From Nemertoderma westbladi (lineage: Eukaryota > Xenacoelomorpha > Nemertodermatida > Nemertodermatidae), in assembly GCA_032718475.1 (NCBI GenBank), contig JAUCBJ010008841.1, positions 64,001 through 108,983 on the forward strand: a DNA stretch of 44,983 nucleotides. Direction: 5' to 3'. Made by a program: the position numbers and the translations under genes. Shown one piece after another: positions 32,226-42,690 of this stretch. Within the stretch, counting starts at the first letter, position 1; each line of letters begins with the position of its first letter. The notes under the pieces are model-generated. The model worked only from the letters and a program-made list of their open reading frames with translations, was not told the origin of the DNA and did no database searches.

Positions 32226-32700
32226 CACTAGTTTGTAATTTGATTCTGATTCTGATCCTTTGATTCATACCCATATGGTGCACGATAAATTAGACTAGCG
32301 TCTTTTGAATTTCCTAAATACACTTCTACAGGGAACATTTTGCATGTAAACTTTACTGTTGACTGTATTCCAAAACATCCATCAAGAGTCAATACATAAT
32401 TCACACGGACTCCAGCAGCATGAAGCCTGCGTCAATGAAGCTAAGTTCTGATAATTTACAACCAAGTAACTGGCAACATTTCCTTCGCAGGTGCCATAGT
32501 CTAAAGAATCAGAAAGTTTAGTTTGTGATTTTGTTTGTGTTTTAGAAATAATGGGTATATTTGCAGGGCATATGACCACCCTTTTCCTTGAATTGCTACA
32601 ATGCAATGGTCTAGATTTTCTTCCAATGAGGCATCTTACCGGTACCGGTACTATGTGCAAGCACTGTATAAAATATATCTGTAGCCTGAACAAGAACAAC
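32226..32700 (-). pseudogene. Unassigned cysteine-containing coding remnant
   Basis: Minus-strand frame 1 gives CSNSRKRVVICPANIPIIS and YGTCEGNVASYLVVNYQNLA up to about 32430; a second frame continues with GVRVNYVLTLDGCFGIQSTV and KFTCKMFPVEVYLGN down to about 32226. The two read as one protein with a frameshift near 32425, and their composition looks coding rather than random. Family not recognised; possibly an extracellular domain. Confidence 0.3.
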
Positions 32701-33934
32701 CGAAAGTAATAATAACAACAATTAGCGATTCACTACTCATATATATTTCTTTAATCCGGAACTGAATCCATAAAAACAACGACTCAAAATAATCAAATTA
32801 ACAAAATACTGACTGACTGACTACTGTCTGCACTGCATGCAATTGTCATAACATCAGTACCAGGAGTTTATTCAGTAGTGGTAACCGTGAGTGATCCATC
32901 TAAGAAGGATTTTCCCAAAGATGCAACAGGAAGAAGGTTGCCTGAGGTACTTCATTGAAAAACATTACTCATGCACGCAGATAGAACAGTTGGTAAAGCG
33001 CTGGTTTCAGGAGCTGATGCAGTCCTTGTATTGGGTAAGTGGTTTGTTAGGTTTAGTTTTTTGGTATGCTTTTTGGTAGGCACAAATCCTCCAGTTTTAC
33101 GAATGCTTAATACAATAGTAACATTTTCCGAGACAGAATTCCATTTGTTTTGGATTTTAAAATTGAATAATATGAAATATGCAAAAAAAACATCAAAAAT
33201 TTTAGTTTTTTGCAATGAGTATAACTGTTTTAAATAATCACCATTGAATTCACCAACCCTGATAACCTAAGTATAACCGGAATATAAGTAAAGATTCTAC
33301 AATTTGTGCTGCACCTAATTTATATTTTTTATGAAGACACCCCGCCCCCATGTTCATCTCCCCATAACTCTAAAACGGTTATAGATATGAAAATTTCGCT
33401 TACATATTTGGAATCACAATAAAATTTGGGTTTAGATGAAATAATAAAAAAATTGTAAAAAAAAATTTACGTTTGGCCATCATATAATTTGGTATCATTT
33501 AACTGTTTGACTATAACATCACAATACATATTCCTCCTGTAGTGGTGGGTATGTGAGTTACGCTGCATCATTTTGACAAACATTCAAAATATGAGCTGTA
33601 CCTGTTATTCGTGTTACACTTCCAAAAAAAACATTATGTGCAAAATTTTACCAAGTTTGGGTGATAGCTAGGGAGGCAACAAGAACCATGAAGTTGACAT
33701 TATCCGCTATTAATCATGGTTATCATAACACCGGAATAGTTGTTATCAAACTGCCAGTGAGAATTTTACAAAATAATAATGAAATTTAGTCATTTTAAAC
33801 AAAAGATATTAATCACAAAACCTCAAAACACTATAATTGCCAAGAAAATATCAATTTACTGACTTTATATTACTATGGGCGAGTTAACAGTATGACAGTA
33901 TATATATAATGATTAGTCGTCTTTACCTATACGT
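32701..33934. other. Intergenic, no gene seen
   Basis: AT-rich; opposite-strand ORFs near 32950-33240 overlap each other and have no motifs. Confidence 0.4.
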
Positions 33935-34482
33935 ACTACTACTACTAGGACCGGCATGCTGCATTGCAGCTGCATTTTTAAGAATGCTGTGCCGGCTTGT
34001 CAACAAAATTGCACCGCCACAACTCCCTATCACCCATGACATTTGCTAGATCATCCGCATCTTCAAGGCCAGTGTCCTTTAAGATGCGTCTCAAGAAAGT
34101 CATGGGCTGTCCACCATGCTTATTCACTCCATGAGGCTGCCAAAGTACAAGATTATGCACTGGCTGGTCCTCACGGTGAAAGCAATGTCCTGCAAAGCGG
34201 AGGCGATTTTGTTCTAGTGTCAAGCTTGGGGGAACCAATGAGACACCTCCAATGTTATATAGTGTCTGGTTGGAGATGTGTGCATTGTACTTGACACAAT
34301 GAACCCGGCGTAGCATTCTTGTGAATGTGCCATCCAGAGATTTGGTGTCCTCAGCAGTTAGAGCCCAGCATGGACTCCCGTAGAGGAGTACTGGAACTAC
34401 TGCTGCTCTAAATAATCGGACCTTAAGTTTCCGATTAATTCTCGGTGACTTCCAAATCCTGGAAAGCCTATTCAAGGCTGCC
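33935..34482 (-). mobile_element. RTE family B 3' end, 5'-truncated
   Basis: Minus-strand C-terminal domain is open from 34475 to the stop at 33978 (RINRKLKVRLFRAAVVPVLL, HISNQTLYNIGGVSLV), followed by a (CTA)n tail at 33935-33951. TACCTATAC occurs on both flanks (33924 and 34494) and may be a target duplication. Confidence 0.85.
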
Positions 34483-34754
34483 CTGTACCTATGTACCTAT
34501 ACATAGATTTCCATAGATTCGTAGATCTGGTCAGGTCAGGTCCCCAGATCCTGCTACCACTATGGCAGTAATGTGGTACTACCTGTAGCTGTCAGCCCAG
34601 TAGGGCATGCCCGATAATAAGCACCAGTAGCCTATTCATTATTCAGTTGATAAAGAGTGAGTTGGTTTTAGCCCCAGCAACTAAATAAGTCATTGAGGGC
34701 TATATCGGCAGTATCCGTAGGTGCTCCGATAGTACCTGACTTCTCACTGTCCCT

Positions 34755-35011
34755 AAAGTAAAAAAGTAAATTTTCTTCGGCTGCTAGGCCAGGGATTACG
34801 CACAAAGTCTGACGACTTATTTCCAGTGCGGTCCCCCCAGAACTTTACTCCCCAGAGGAAACTCCAGTACTCATTTAGCTACCACTTAAAGATGCAAGGC
34901 AGAGATGCGCCCTGGATGGTCCCTTTAAAGCATTCGTGCCGAAACGAAAACTGCCCTGGCACATGTGAGGATCGAACCCACGACCTATGGGAGGTGTGAA
35001 TTCGATGCGAC
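34755..35011 (-). mobile_element. tRNA-derived SINE, copy 2
   Basis: Shares body and B box (GGTTCGATCC, 34969-34978) with copy 1; the A box end is lost at about 35011. Same strand as copy 1. 34483-34754 to its left is unassigned. Confidence 0.75.
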
Positions 35012-35048
35012 CACTTACCTACTACCACTTACCACTAACCCTACTTAC

Positions 35049-35600
35049 CAGAACTGGTTGGGCGTATTGCCCGAGTGAGCCTGGTGCAATTCCATGTGCT
35101 CCACAGCATGCTTCAAGTACCACCAGGCAATCTTGGAGACCACTAATCCTATTTAAAAGATGCGCTATATCAGCGGCTGATGTACTAAAAGGAAGAAGAT
35201 TCTGTAAATCCTTTGGAATAAACTGGGGGACTGGAGTGAACTTCCTAAACTCAGAATAGTCAATAATATCAAAGACATAATGGAGAGTGAGCCTCCTTAA
35301 ACCATCTCCATTCTGCGGCGATTTGGCGAACTTCTGTTTTGTTCTGTTTCTATCAGTAGAAGGGAGTAAGTCGTGGGCTACACGGTTAGCTTCTCGGAGC
35401 ATGTAGTTTGTGAAGCAGGGCCACGGTTCAATAGTAGATATTACACTACCACGAAGAATTACCATACTAACATAGGCAGTCCAGATGTATGCTAGGGCGT
35501 CGTTCTCAATGAACTGAGGGTTGCCAATGTCACTATTATTACCAGTAGTCGAAGCAGCAACAGCTTTATCACCACCAGTGCCACCACTATCAGAAGTCAT
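35049..35600 (-). CDS. Unassigned first-exon candidate, 184 residues
   Basis: Open from ATG (35598-35600) to a perfect GTAAGT donor at 35048-35043, right after QYAQPVL. Residues 1-30 are Gly/Ser/Thr-rich; the rest is non-repetitive and looks like a folded alpha-helical protein (ENDALAYIWTAYVSMVIL, YVFDIIDYSEFRKFTPVPQF, ADIAHLLNRISGLQDCLVVL, ACCGAHGIAPGS). Reading past the donor gives only eight more codons. No downstream exon was found in the transposon-filled stretch to the left. It could be a host gene cut by later insertions or a transposon-borne ORF. I do not recognise the family. Confidence 0.45.
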
Positions 35601-36671
35601 AGTTGAGCACTTTCTGATGTCAGACAGTAATTAAGCAGTTAACACAGCAGTACAAAGCCGGTACTTATGATTTACTTATGTACTTACTTACGTACTATAT
35701 TAAAGAACGCCTATCTATTAAACATGACAAACCTACACTCAATATTTACGGCATCTTCTTCCCACTATTATTATTCTAGTACTGTATACGATGTACTGTA
35801 GCTGCCTCTTTTTAGTTTACTGTCCCAGTTTCTGTTCTGTTTTTGCTAAATATCTTATTATACTTATTATAGGTTCCCAATTATTATAATATACTCTATG
35901 TGATTAAATTTTACTTCCTCACATTTACTTACATATTTCTTAATTGAGTCAGTGTTTAGCACTTTTTGTTAGGCCTCTTTTGAATTAATCTAGTTGACAG
36001 TGTTTTAAATTTACAGTAATTCTTATTGTTCTATTTGTAAATCCACTGAGGATGGTATAATGTTTAATATACCAAAGCGTTTGGACTATTGATATGTTTT
36101 TTATTACTATTGTTCGTTCCCAACTGGAACTACTATTACTTCTACAGTTGTTATAGTTGTCTAAAGGAATCCCGCGGTTTAAACCATCTCCAACCACATT
36201 TATACACATATCTACCCATATCTGCCCACATATTTATACCTACTGATAGGTATGGTACCTAACGGTACTTACTCAAAGATGTTGCCACTGTCAGAATTTA
36301 ACATTCTACCACTCCACTTTATTACTTCTGCTAATTTATGGGCTATTTAATTACTTTATTTCAATTTCTGACTGTCTAATTGATAACAGACTTTCGTTTC
36401 ATATAGAAAAACAGATTACACCATTATTTAGTATTAAACTAAACACATCGCAATGCAGCGGTCAGGAACTACTATATTTCTACATCACAGTAGACCGCTG
36501 AAGATTTTATAATAAAGTAATAAGTGAGTGGTGTTATTCCTAAAACAACCTAAATTAGATGGCAAAAAGCAAAATTACAAGTAAAGTAGCGTATCTTGCA
36601 AAATTTAGTGCAAATTAATTGGTTTCATGGTCTCTGTCATCTTTGTCATCCTAAAAAATGGGTGATTCTAC
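35601..36671. other. Intergenic, no gene seen
   Basis: AT-rich; would contain the promoter of the minus-strand ORF ending at 35600, but no motif is identifiable. Confidence 0.4.
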
Positions 36672-36855
36672 TACTACTACTAACTAGGTCGAGCGAACTC
36701 GGGCAGTGGAAATGAGATCCTTCCAGGCTTCCCGATTCCCTAACTACTACTAGGTCGAGCGAACTCGGGCAGTGGAAATGAGATCCTTCCAGGCTTCCCG
36801 ATTCCCCAACTACTACTAGGTCGAGAGAGCTCGGGCGGTGGATATGAGACCCCTT
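36672..36855. repeat. Three tandem RTE family A 3' tails, 66-bp period
   Basis: AGGTCGAGCGAACTCGGGCA recurs at 36686, 36752 and (diverged) 36818, each unit bearing CTACTACTA and the last codons of the RTE-A RT. Same sequence as 18354-18420. Confidence 0.9.
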
Positions 36856-36856
36856 A

Positions 36857-37699
36857 ATGCAAGCACTTTATGAATATGGAGCAGCATTCATTGCTAGGGG
36901 TTGGAGAATGGCCGATGTTACTACACAATTTGCAGCGGCAGCTATTCAGACACAGTTAGAATCTCTACAAAATGATAAAAAACGAAATAAAAGTAAATAT
37001 ACCATATTTTATGTTAGTAACACTGAACCTATATTAGGATCAATACAAAAGATAGTAGACAAACATACACCTATTCTAAGAACAGACATCAGGACCAAGC
37101 AACTCATTGACTCATATAAAATAGTAAATATTAACCGTAGGGCCCCTACGCTAAAGGGAATTTTAGCTCCATCCAGTTTAACATCAAAGCAGAAGAACCA
37201 GGCAAATACAACACAGGCTGGATCTAAAAAATGTACAAGACAGAAATGTATACCATGTGAAGCGATAAAACCAACAAAACAATTCGGATTAACCTCGACG
37301 AAAACTAAATATGAAATTAAACAGCGCCTTACCTGTGATGACAAAGATATAATATATTTAGCAAAATGTAAAATATGTAACTTACAAGGAATCGGATCAA
37401 CAGAAACATTTAAACCAAGGCTATCACAATATAAGTGTAATATAAAGAATCATAAGCCACAAACGACTATAGAGAAACATTTTTGTAAAAATCAAAACCA
37501 TGATTTTTCGCATTTCGAAATAACACCCATTGAAAAGGTCCATTACAAAGGCAGGGGAAAGAAAGATCAGCGACGGGAGATCCGTACAAGGGAAGGATAC
37601 TGGCAGTGCACCTTAAGAACAATCAAGCCATTTGGTCTCAACACTATAAACGAAGCGGTTTGCAATAATTTCGGCTTAGACGTATTTAATCCAGATTAG
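36857..37699 (+). CDS. Penelope-like element, C-terminal part with GIY-YIG endonuclease
   Basis: 280 residues, uninterrupted. Residues about 40-115 match the region between RT and endonuclease of Penelope-like elements (PILGSIQKIVDKHTPILRTD, then NINRRAPTLKGIL). Residues about 130-275 form the GIY-YIG-type domain: CIPCEAI, DIIYLAKCKICNLQGIGST (IY and GIG for GIY and YVG), FKPRLSQYK (Arg), HFCKNQNHDF (His), TIEKVHY and REIRTREGYWQCTL (Glu), ending PFGLNTINE. The RT itself is missing, so this is a 5'-truncated copy; the ATG is only the first Met. No stops, so fairly recent. Confidence 0.85.
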   Translation: MQALYEYGAAFIARGWRMADVTTQFAAAAIQTQLESLQNDKKRNKSKYTIFYVSNTEPILGSIQKIVDKHTPILRTDIRTKQLIDSYKIVNINRRAPTLKGILAPSSLTSKQKNQANTTQAGSKKCTRQKCIPCEAIKPTKQFGLTSTKTKYEIKQRLTCDDKDIIYLAKCKICNLQGIGSTETFKPRLSQYKCNIKNHKPQTTIEKHFCKNQNHDFSHFEITPIEKVHYKGRGKKDQRREIRTREGYWQCTLRTIKPFGLNTINEAVCNNFGLDVFNPD

Positions 37700-37790
37700 A
37701 GAACTCATTATGTAGACTAATGTACTGTAGACGCTTAATTTTCATGGAAACTGTAATTAATTAGCTATTTATTTATTTAATTATTTAAAT

Positions 37791-37828
37791 CACTTGAAAA
37801 AGAAATAATATTATATTATTTCGAAAGC
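37791..37828 (+). ncRNA. Penelope 3' hairpin, ribozyme-like
   Basis: TTGAAAAAG, then the perfect inverted repeat AAATAATATTATATTATTT (37803-37821), then CGAAAGC. Penelope-like elements carry a TGAAGAAG-stem-CGAAA hairpin after the ORF, part of a hammerhead ribozyme in many copies (family knowledge). Here the core is not exact (GAAAAAG, not CTGATGA), so catalytic activity is doubtful. Confidence 0.5.
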
Positions 37829-38331
37829 TTGTGTAATTTCTTATAATTTTTATTTAACGTGGTTGATCTTGGTTTCTTGGTTGATTTATATACATATATA
37901 TATATACGTACTATAAGGTAAGGTCTATAATTAAAGACATTTTCTACAAAAAACTATAGAGAACTACTGTAATCAGTACTCTTTTTATTTTGAAGGTGTA
38001 TGTATACACTAAATCAATTCGTTGTCACAGTGATGTGTATATTTTTGATGCCTTAAGATAATTAGAAATATCATTTTAGTGTATTTGTCTAAAAATCATC
38101 AAGGCACTAATGTTGACTTGTGCCGTACTTAACATTTTCTGCAATATCTCAAGAACTATTCGCTCTACTCTTGTTTTGATAGTGTCTACCGAAACTAAAT
38201 AGGTCATTGCGGTTCTAATGAGCATAATATTAATGAAGTAGGAGAACTAAAAGTTGTCCATCGCAAAAATTGAGTATAAGAATCACTTGCGCCAAAGGGT
38301 AGGTTCTGGCCATGTTCCGTGGCACAACTGC
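37829..38331. other. Spacer between Penelope-like and RTE-B fragments
   Basis: No gene seen; (TA)n near 37890-37905. Confidence 0.4.
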
Positions 38332-39196
38332 CTCTGAAGTCGAGGAAATCCTGCCAAGTACCTAACAGATCTAGACTTTGCTGATGACTTAAGAGTACTT
38401 TCAGAATCACTAGAGGGTGCACAACAGCTCCTCGGCTCATTAGAACAGGCTGCTTCTAGTGTTGGTCTTTTTTTAACACCAAAAAGACCAAAATTATTAC
38501 AGTCAACTTTGAAAGTCCTCAGTAAGTCTCTGACCGGTTGAGCATAAGCTCAAAGGATGGTATGCTTGAGCATGTGGACGACTTCTGTTACCTGGGATCA
38601 TGGATCCAGAAGTCAGGTGAGGACCTTCGAATACGTAAGGGAAAGGCATGGGCAGCCTTAAATAGGCTTTCCCGGATTTGGAATTCACAGAGAATTAATC
38701 GGAAACTTAAGGTCCGATTATTTAGAGCAGCAGTAGTTCCAGTACTCCTCTATGGGACTCCATGCTGGGCTCTAACTGCTGAGGACACCTAATCTCTGGA
38801 TGGCACATTCACAAGAATGTTACGCCGGGTTCATTGTGTCAGTAAAATGCGCACATCTCCAACTAGACACTATATAACATTGGAGGTGTCAGATTGGTAC
38901 CCCCAAGCTTGACACTAGAACAAAGTCGCATCCGCTTTTCAGGACCCTGCTTTCGCCGTGAGAACTACAGTAGCCAGTGCACAATCTTGTGCTTTGGCAG
39001 CATCATGGAGTGAATAAGCATGGTGGACAGCCCATGACTTTCTTGAGACGCATCTTAAAGGACACTGGCCTTGAAGATGCGGATGATCTAGCAAATGTCA
39101 TGGGTGATAGGGCGCAATTTTGTCGACAAGCCGGCATAGCATTCTTAAAAATGCAGCAGCAATGCAGCATGCCGATCCTAGTAGTAGTAGTAGGCT
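38332..39196 (+). mobile_element. RTE family B, 5'-truncated
   Basis: Begins in the RT palm (TDLDFADDLRVL frame), with open parts 38538-38792 (thumb) and 38977-39231, several indels, and a (TAG)n tail at 39178-39193. Confidence 0.85.
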
Positions 39197-39508
39197 CGAT
39201 TAGTGAGAGTAGAGTTGGAGATATCGTGTAAGGTATGTACGATATTTAGGTACGGTAGGGGAGAGTAGAGTGTTAGATAAATATGTATGGTATAAAGTAC
39301 GGTACATATGCTAGGGTAAGTGAGTAGAATAAGAAACGTATAGTATAGTATGTATAATTAATTAAACAATATATAAGAAATTAAAATAGAATAAAAGTTA
39401 AAATTAGTATTTAGGCCGCTAAAATAAAACATAGGGGAGAGGTTTAGGAAGGAGTTCGTGAGGGAAACCGGGAGACGTCCATTCGCCGGGCCAGTACTTA
39501 TGTTTAAC

Positions 39509-39639
39509 CATGGAATACTAAATATACACGGAACCGCATTAGTGTTATTTTTTCGGCCCCGAAATTTTTTTCAATAAAGTGGTAGTATATGCCATAGAAA
39601 CCTCAGAAAAAAAATTTAAGCAAATTTGACCGGAGCGTT
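39509..39639 (+). repeat. P element left terminal inverted repeat
   Basis: 131 bp starting CATGGAATACTAAATATA and ending ACCGGAGCGTT. The reverse complement is at 44482-44612. A 14-bp perfect palindrome GTTTCCATGGAAAC overlaps its inner edge (39637-39650). Confidence 0.93.
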
Positions 39640-39867
39640 TCCATGGAAACCGGGCAAACATAAAATTTCTAGGTTTTGCCATTAATTAATTATTTTTTCC
39701 ATCTACTACCCTATTTATTTTTATCCTATTTATTTTAATTTCTAGCACAGGTAACTATAGCAACGAGGTAAAATCTATTAATATATATATATATTAAATA
39801 TATTTATATAAACACTGCTGTGGAAGCTAATTTTGACACTTTTATTAGTTTTATATATTACACCTTC

Positions 39868-39890
39868 CCCCCCCCCCCCCCCCCCCCCCC
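39868..39890. repeat. C homopolymer, about 23 bp
   Basis: Pure C run inside the P element. Similar runs are at 14369-14389 and near 27108-27126. Confidence 0.9.
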
Positions 39891-40229
39891 TATTAATACA
39901 ATTTAATATCAATTCAATTTATAATTAAATATAATTAGTGTAGTGATTGTGGCACTACATGTGTCGAAAACAGTAATTTATTCTATCCTACTTTATATAA
40001 TGTAATATATACAGTATGTATAGGGAGGCTATGTAATTGATTCTTTATGCAGTATAATAATAATAAACCATTAATAGAAACGGCGTTTCCGCCGGCTTTA
40101 GGCCTCTTCAGCAGTACTGCCAAGTACTGGACACCCCATTTCCAAAGATATATAGCTGTCACTAGTGGTGATTGTCAAGATACGAGTGGCGATTCTCCTA
40201 TTATTCTGATTGCTGGCAGAGTCTCCAGG

Positions 40230-40965
40230 TGGCAGTGGTTGTAGAATCATCAGCCAGGGTGGCAGTGGTAGTAAATATGACAGCCAGGGTGGCAACGTGG
40301 CAGTGGTAGTAGAAACAACAGCCATGATGGCAACGTGGTAGGTAGTGGAAACAACAGCCAGGGTGGCAATGGATGTAGAGTCAACAGTCAGGGTGGCAGT
40401 GGTAGTAGAAACAACTACCAGGGTGGCAGTGATAGTAGAAACAACAGCCATGATGGCAACGTGGTAGGTAGTGGAAACAACAGCCAGGGTGGCAATGGAT
40501 GTAGAGTCAACAGTCAGGGTGGCAGTGGTAGTAGAAACAACTACCAGGGTGGCAGTGATAGTAGAAACAACAGCCATGATGGCAACGTGGTAGGTAGTGG
40601 AAACAACAGCCAGGGTGGCAATGGATGTAGAGTCAACAGCCAGGGTGGCAGTGGTAGTAGAAACAACTACCATGGTGGCAGTGATAGTAGAAACAACTAC
40701 CAGGGTGGCAACGAGGTAGGTAGTGGAAACAACAGCCAGGGTGGCAGTGGTAGTACAGTCAACAGCCAGGGTGGCAGTGGTAGTAGAAACAACTACCAGG
40801 GTGGCAGTGGTAGTAGAGATGACAGCCAGGGTGGCAACGTGGCAGTGGTAGTACTAACAACAGCCATGGTGGCAACGTGGTAGGTAGTGGAAACAACAGC
40901 CAGGGTGGCAATGGATGTAGAGTCAACAGCCATGGTGGCAGTGGTAGTAGAGACGACAGGCCAGT
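40230..40965. repeat. 30-bp minisatellite with 126-bp higher-order period
   Basis: Units of roughly 30 bp (GTGGTAGTAGAAACAACAGC plus CAGGGTGGCA). CATGATGGCAACGTGG recurs at 40323, 40449 and 40575, 126 bp apart. Both strands are open for about 180-190 codons (40335-40883 plus, 40098-40673 minus), giving Gly/Ser/Asn and Thr/Val/Ala repeats. A real protein is unlikely but not excluded. Confidence 0.93.
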
Positions 40966-41012
40966 GCCAGGCAGTTTTGAAAGGGATGGATGTTATTTTG
41001 ATTAATATCTGA

Positions 41013-41945
41013 CTAAAGAATCCGTTTTTTCTTGTATAACTGTGGCGCTTTAAATCCATTCAGTCCCGTTTTATACATTTCCTGTTCATCAATAATTTCT
41101 TTCATGTGACTAGCCTCAGCCTTAAGGAAAACGTTTACCAGTTTTTGTAGTAATTTTGGTTTGAATTTCTCGCTGTGTTCAGAGCAGACAACTTCAGTGG
41201 TATCTATTTGGTTTACTAGGAGTCTATGTAATGTTGGACTCGCTTTGTTCTTGTTGTTTACCAAGGGATATGATTTTTTCAATATGTGAAATATATTGCA
41301 GCAAAGATGTACAAATCCATCACTCGGAAAACACAATCCCCCTCTGTCACGAAACGAAATGTAGCGAATATTCGTGGAACTTGATTGGGATTTATCTTTT
41401 AAATCGCATCTGGTACATGAACACAACGCATCTGAATTAGGAATTGACTGAACTGCCCATCCAGCCACGTCTGAAATAATCAATAGAGATTCATCGTCGA
41501 ATATATCAAAATCATCATCTGCTGATAGTTTCGTAATTATTGGTCGTATATCTTCACTATTAGTTTTATCAAGGCAGTCAATGACATCTTGGTTGGAGTG
41601 TAGAGCTGCTTCGATTTGAATTATCTTGTTTGAGTTAGTGGCTTCCCGCAGACTTACAAGGAAGCGACCTCCCAACATCTGGCGATATTTGCTGAAATGT
41701 AACTCAATTTCATCGTCTCCAAGGACTGCCAGGTTAAATAATTGGTATTCGAGTTTGTTGAAGACCAAATCTAGGACCTTAATTGTGTTAGCAACTGTTA
41801 GTATGAGCGCTGAAAATGTCTGCGAAGTGAACCCTGCTTTATTTGAAGACTTCCACCTTGTCAGCCAGTCAAGGAAGGTTTGAAGGAAACTTTGCCGCTC
41901 ACTGTCATAACGACTGAGTGTTCTTGTGTATGTAAGGATTAGACG
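41013..41945 (-). pseudogene. P-type transposase, C-terminal part
   Basis: Open frame from about 41945 to the stop at 41013 (251 residues from the first start-like codon at 41768). It contains GFTSQTFSALILTVANTIKV and IELHFSKYRQMLGGRFLVS, the conserved C-terminal block of P-superfamily transposases; the Glu before LHFSKYRQ is the likely third acidic catalytic residue (inference). Cys pairs at CSCTRC and HLCC may bind metal. It joins the middle part by a frameshift near 41925-41950. Confidence 0.8.
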
Positions 41946-42690
41946 TATTATGTTTACAGTTCATAAACTCCCAGAAGAGTCTAATAACACGGAAGTAATC
42001 AGCTGTGTCATTATGGAAGTTCTCTGTGCCACCACCCAAATACCATCTGAGGGCATCGATAGTACTATCATGGTACAGGTTGAGCATAAGCTGGGTGTTT
42101 TGCTTGCGCTTTCCAACGTTGATTGTTGCATATGTCAGCTTGTGGGCTTTTCGCAGATTGACTGAAGAATCACAATTAATTCTCTCTGTATCCATCTGAT
42201 ACACCATACGAACATCAGACATCGACACTTTAGCATTTGCTCCTATTTGAAATACGTCATTCATATAACTCCACTTAAATTCAGGAGGATAAAATATGCC
42301 GGTGTTAAATAAGTTATTTCGTGTATTCTTCATGAGGTGATTATAATCAAACAACGGAATTATATCACAAAGCTCTGGTTCATATATAATCTTTGAGTAA
42401 GCATTGACATTAACTGAAAGGCCATCAGTAACAAACACTCGTGGCTGAAACTCGGCCTCTTTTAAATGTTTCACAACTTCCTTGAATTCTTTTATCAACA
42501 TGTCTCCAGTTAATGTCTCGTAACATGGCACTGACTTGACAATTATTCCATTTCCCCCACTTAGACCTCTTACCATAATATCCAGCAGGGTCTTTGGTGA
42601 TTCAATAATACCTCCTGCACTAAATATTGATTCTCTCTGTAAGTAAATTTCATCCGCGTATATTACAACATTTTTTCTGATCCATACCAA
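41905..42690 (-). pseudogene. P-type transposase, RNase H-like middle part
   Basis: 261 residues: VVIYADEIYLQ (first catalytic Asp), VFVTDGLSVNVNAYSK (second Asp), IPLFDYNHLMKNTRNNLF, and the insertion region ANAKVSMSDVRMVYQMDTER with LRKAHKLTYATINVGKR. This is the TNP-like RNase H fold that cuts and joins transposon ends. It connects to the N-terminal part by a one-base difference in a run of six A (42671-42676) and to the C-terminal part by a second frameshift. Confidence 0.88.

Noticed and set aside
42650-42690. Programmed -1 frameshift in the P transposase
   Set aside because: The required shift is in the other direction for the A-run and there is a second frame break, so decay is simpler.
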